Assembly (NCBI GenBank): GCA_002792915.1
Contig: PFPF01000002.1
Coordinates: 1 to 6,607, forward strand
Direction of reading: 5' to 3'
Source: Candidatus Micrarchaeota archaeon CG_4_10_14_0_2_um_filter_60_11
GTDB taxonomy: Archaea > Micrarchaeota > Micrarchaeia > Norongarragalinales > Norongarragalinaceae
Length of the DNA stretch: 6,607 nucleotides
Numbering within the stretch: position 1 is the first letter of the stretch; each line of letters begins with the position of its first letter. Positions 3,882 to 6,607 of this stretch are shown here, one piece after another. The position numbers and the translations under genes are program-made. A model generated the notes under the pieces. It saw only the letters and a list, made by a program, of their open reading frames with translations. It made no database searches and was not told the origin of the DNA.

Positions 3882-6607
3882 ATGTTCATTGACAGGATAA
3901 CGCTGAAGAACTTCAAGTCGTTCAAGGACGCGGCCATCAAGCTGACGCCCGGCACGTGCTCCATCATCGGCCCCAACGGCTCGGGCAAGAGCAACATTAC
4001 GGACGCGCTGCTGTTCGCGTTCGGTGACACGCACCTGCGCCGGATGCGCGCCCGCAAGACGGGCGACCTGATTTTCGTGGGCGCCAACGTTGCCGAGGCG
4101 ACGGTGGAGTTCGACGACAACGGGAAAAAGAAGTCCATAACGCGCAAGATCCGCGCGGACGGCAAGCTCAAGTATTTGATGGACGGCAAGCGCGTGAACA
4201 AGTACGTAATCGAAGAGTTCCTCGCCAAGAACAGCCTGTCCGTCAACAACTTCATCCTGCAGGGCGAAGTCCAGCGCATCGTGGAAATGGCGGGCAAGGA
4301 ACGCCGCATGCTCATCGACTTCATAGCCAACGTGAGCGAGTACGAGGAAAAGAAGAAGGAGGCGTTCGCCGAGCTGGGCAAGGTCGACGTAAAAATCGCG
4401 GAATCCGGCATAATCTTCAAGGAAAAAGAGGGCCAGCTGCGCGAGCTCAAGGGCGAAAAGGAGAACGCGGAAAAGTGGCGGGACGCGGACGTTGCCCTGC
4501 GGCGCGTCAAGGCAACGCTGGCAAGCGTTCAGCACGCGGAGCTGGACGCGGAACACTCGGCCCTTCTCGCGAAGCTGAACAAGGCGGACTCCGAGGCAAG
4601 CCGCATCGCGTCGGAAATAGCCGCGCTCGCGAACCGCATCGACGGGCGCGCCTCCGAAAAGGCGGGCTTGGACAGGGAAATCGCGGGCCGTTACGGCACT
4701 AGCGAGGGCGGCATCCAGCGCGAGATTGACGCGTTGAACACAGCCGTTGAAAACGGCAAGAAGGCAATCGCGGAGAGAAAGGAACAAATCGCGCGGCTGG
4801 AAGGCCGCGAAAAGGAAGAAAAGGGCAACCTGAACCGCGCCGAGGACGAGTTGAAGGCCGCGGAACGCGCGCTGAACGAGCTGCACGACGAGGCAAAGTC
4901 GCTTGAAAAGCTGGCGACGGAAGCCCGCCGAGAGCTGGACGCGTTCCGCGAGAGGGAGAAAAGCTTCTCGGAAGGGTTCCAGGACGCGCGCCGCCGCATG
5001 ACGCAAACCGAAGAGGGGATGCAGAAAGTAAAGGACGCGCTCAACGCGCTGCAAGGGGAAGTCGCGGGATTGGACGCGGCAGCCAAAATCAAGGAGGACG
5101 AGCTGGAACGCATGAGGCGCGGCACGCCTGCCGAGGATTACGCCGCGAGGCGCGCGGAAAAAGAGCGCGAGCAAAAGGATTTCAAAAAAGAACTGGGCGA
5201 AAAGAACCGGTCGCACGACTCGCTGACCGAAGAGGAGCGCAAGCTGAACGAGCGGCTTCGCGCGGTCGAAGGCGGGCTATTGGACGCGCGCGCGAGCATG
5301 GGCGAGCACGAGGCGCGCCTGCGCGCGGCGGGAGAAAACGCGGGCGCCGAGGCGCGGACGGCAGCCAAGCTAAAGGAGGAAGTGAAAGGCGTTTACGGCA
5401 CGCTGCAGGAGCTGGTTTCCTACGACGCGAAATACTCGCTGCCCATAAGCGTCGCGCTGGGCCCGCGGCTCGGCTTCGTCGTGGTCGATTCCGTGAAGAC
5501 CGCGGGCAAAGCCGTGGAATACTTGAAGAAAGCCAAGGCCGGACGGCTTTCGTTCATCCCGCTGGACAAGATTGACGCACGCAAGCCGAACGAAACCGAA
5601 CGCGAGGCCGCGAAGGCGCCGGGCGCGGCGTCGTTCGTAATCGAACTGCTGGACTACGACCCGAAGATAACGCGCGCCGCGGAGTACGCGTGCGGCGGAA
5701 CCTTGCTGATGAGGGATTACGCCTCGGCCGAGCCGCTCGTGCGGAAAACGCGCATGGTCACGATGGGCGGCGAGCTAATCGAGGCGAGCGGCCTGGTGAC
5801 GGGCGGCCACACGCGCGAGCGGCTGAACGTTTTCGCGGAGCAGGCGGCGTTCGAAAAGTGGTCGAAGGCGGCTGAAGGGCTCAACGCCGAACGGCAGTCG
5901 ATTACCGCGCGCCTCGAAAAAATACGCGAAGAGCTGGGCGAATCGAGGCGCGAGAAGGCGCGCGCCGAACTCAACCTCAAAGCGGTCGGGCTGGAGCTGG
6001 AATCCGTGGACAAGAGCGAACGCGAGTGGGCGGAACGCAACGCGGACGCAAAGAACGCCATAAAGAAGCTCAAGCAGGGGATACAGGATGCAACGGAAAA
6101 GGCCGCCAAGCGGGACGAGGACAAGCGCGCGCTCATCAAGCGCCTCTCCGAGCTGAACATAGAATATTTGGACTGCAAGCAGAAGGTCGACGTCGAGACC
6201 GAGAGTAGGATGGGCAGCGTGGTGCGCGAGAAGGAATTCAAGCACAACAACCTGAACACCGAGCTGGCGGCGGCCACGGCCAAGCTCGAGGCGCAGGGCA
6301 GCAAGAAGTCTTACGCCGAGCGCGCGCTCGCGGACGCCAGAAGGCGGCTGGACGCGGTGCTTGCCGAAATGAAGGAATGCCGCGCGGCGATAAACGCGGC
6401 TGACGCGGAAATATCCCGCGCCAAAGCCGAGCTGCCCGAAAAGCTGCACAAGCAAAAAGAGTTCACCAACTTGTTCACTGAAATGATAGGGAAGCGCGAG
6501 CGCGTGGAAAAGGAGCTGCGCCGCCTGTCGGACGACAAGGGCAAGCTGGAATTCGAGAAGGAGCGCGTGGCGCGCGGCAAGCAGCTGGAGGAAGTCGAGC
6601 GCGCCCG
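3882..6607 (+). CDS. smc: Chromosome segregation/condensation ATPase SMC (partial, C-terminal head outside window)
   Basis: SMC dimers form ATP-driven rings that organise and segregate the chromosome, normally with a kleisin (ScpA). Seen: 908 codons, open at the right edge, of an expected 1150-1200. The N-terminal head begins MFIDRITLKNFKSFKD. The Walker A GPNGSGKSN is at 30-38 and an R-loop-like stretch LRRMRARKTGDLIFVGA at 52-68. The Q-loop is NFILQGEV at 123-130 (Q127), followed by ERRMLIDFIANVSEYEEKK at 140-158. A charged coiled coil runs from about 160 to 500. The hinge spans about 501-640, from VKGVYGTLQELVSYDAKY to the glycine signature MGGELIEASGLVTGGH. The returning coil starts at about 645 and continues to the edge. 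The signature and Walker B motifs would lie outside the window. The hinge and its glycines distinguish it from Rad50. The weak GGTCAC near the ATG is not a good ribosome site. The IDFIANV stretch deviates from the usual IDEIAGV. Confidence 0.96.
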   Translation, partial: MFIDRITLKNFKSFKDAAIKLTPGTCSIIGPNGSGKSNITDALLFAFGDTHLRRMRARKTGDLIFVGANVAEATVEFDDNGKKKSITRKIRADGKLKYLMDGKRVNKYVIEEFLAKNSLSVNNFILQGEVQRIVEMAGKERRMLIDFIANVSEYEEKKKEAFAELGKVDVKIAESGIIFKEKEGQLRELKGEKENAEKWRDADVALRRVKATLASVQHAELDAEHSALLAKLNKADSEASRIASEIAALANRIDGRASEKAGLDREIAGRYGTSEGGIQREIDALNTAVENGKKAIAERKEQIARLEGREKEEKGNLNRAEDELKAAERALNELHDEAKSLEKLATEARRELDAFREREKSFSEGFQDARRRMTQTEEGMQKVKDALNALQGEVAGLDAAAKIKEDELERMRRGTPAEDYAARRAEKEREQKDFKKELGEKNRSHDSLTEEERKLNERLRAVEGGLLDARASMGEHEARLRAAGENAGAEARTAAKLKEEVKGVYGTLQELVSYDAKYSLPISVALGPRLGFVVVDSVKTAGKAVEYLKKAKAGRLSFIPLDKIDARKPNETEREAAKAPGAASFVIELLDYDPKITRAAEYACGGTLLMRDYASAEPLVRKTRMVTMGGELIEASGLVTGGHTRERLNVFAEQAAFEKWSKAAEGLNAERQSITARLEKIREELGESRREKARAELNLKAVGLELESVDKSEREWAERNADAKNAIKKLKQGIQDATEKAAKRDEDKRALIKRLSELNIEYLDCKQKVDVETESRMGSVVREKEFKHNNLNTELAAATAKLEAQGSKKSYAERALADARRRLDAVLAEMKECRAAINAADAEISRAKAELPEKLHKQKEFTNLFTEMIGKRERVEKELRRLSDDKGKLEFEKERVARGKQLEEVERA

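Noticed and set aside
3870..5216. 448-codon open frame on the minus strand opposite smc
   Set aside because: It is antisense to an unmistakable SMC head and coil. Its sequence is a low-complexity mix of Leu, Arg, Phe and Val, typical of the complement of Lys/Glu/Ala-rich GC-rich coding sequence.
5717..6455. Overlapping minus-strand open frames of 195 and 226 codons
   Set aside because: They are shadows of the SMC coiled coil, with no promoter or recognisable domain; GC-rich sequence keeps antisense frames open.

Overview
The window looks like a piece of a GC-rich archaeal chromosome. The tRNA-Ala gene has no encoded CCA. AT-rich BoxA/TATA-like elements sit about 26 to 30 bases upstream of start codons, several of which look leaderless. 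The single clear Shine-Dalgarno site is GGTGA, which matches the archaeal 16S tail. The SMC protein has archaeal-type head motifs. The lineage cannot be fixed from this sequence; a small-genome (DPANN-like) archaeon is only a guess, based on compact ATGA-overlapped genes and proteins I do not recognise.

Left part, minus strand (1-1277): a tRNA-Ala(CGC) gene is followed by a polytopic membrane protein of the UPF0104/lysylphosphatidylglycerol-synthase transmembrane family. A NUDT15-like Nudix hydrolase overlaps that gene by ATGA and runs off the left edge. The tRNA has C instead of the near-universal U at position 33.

Middle part, minus strand (1313-3440): a 293-residue protein of unknown function has its own promoter. 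It is followed by a two-gene unit joined by an ATGA overlap. The first gene of the unit encodes a helical protein with a helix-turn-helix-like C-terminus; the second encodes a PIN-domain nuclease. The order resembles a VapBC-style antitoxin/toxin or regulator/RNase pair. The two-gene unit has a TATA box that is also a T-run just after the upstream stop codon.

Centre (3441-3881): a divergent intergenic region. On the plus strand, a BoxA at 3509-3516 predicts a start near 3538. A GC-rich stretch from 3538 to 3631 folds on paper into a compact three-way junction, followed by a GGTGA ribosome site and a 43-codon ORF. This looks like a structured 5' leader, or a small RNA, controlling an unrecognised small protein. 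It is the most interesting element of the window.

Right part, plus strand (3882-6607): the start of an SMC chromosome-condensation ATPase. It includes the N-terminal head, the first coiled-coil arm, the complete hinge and most of the return arm; the C-terminal head lies beyond the window. An inverted repeat covers its BoxA.
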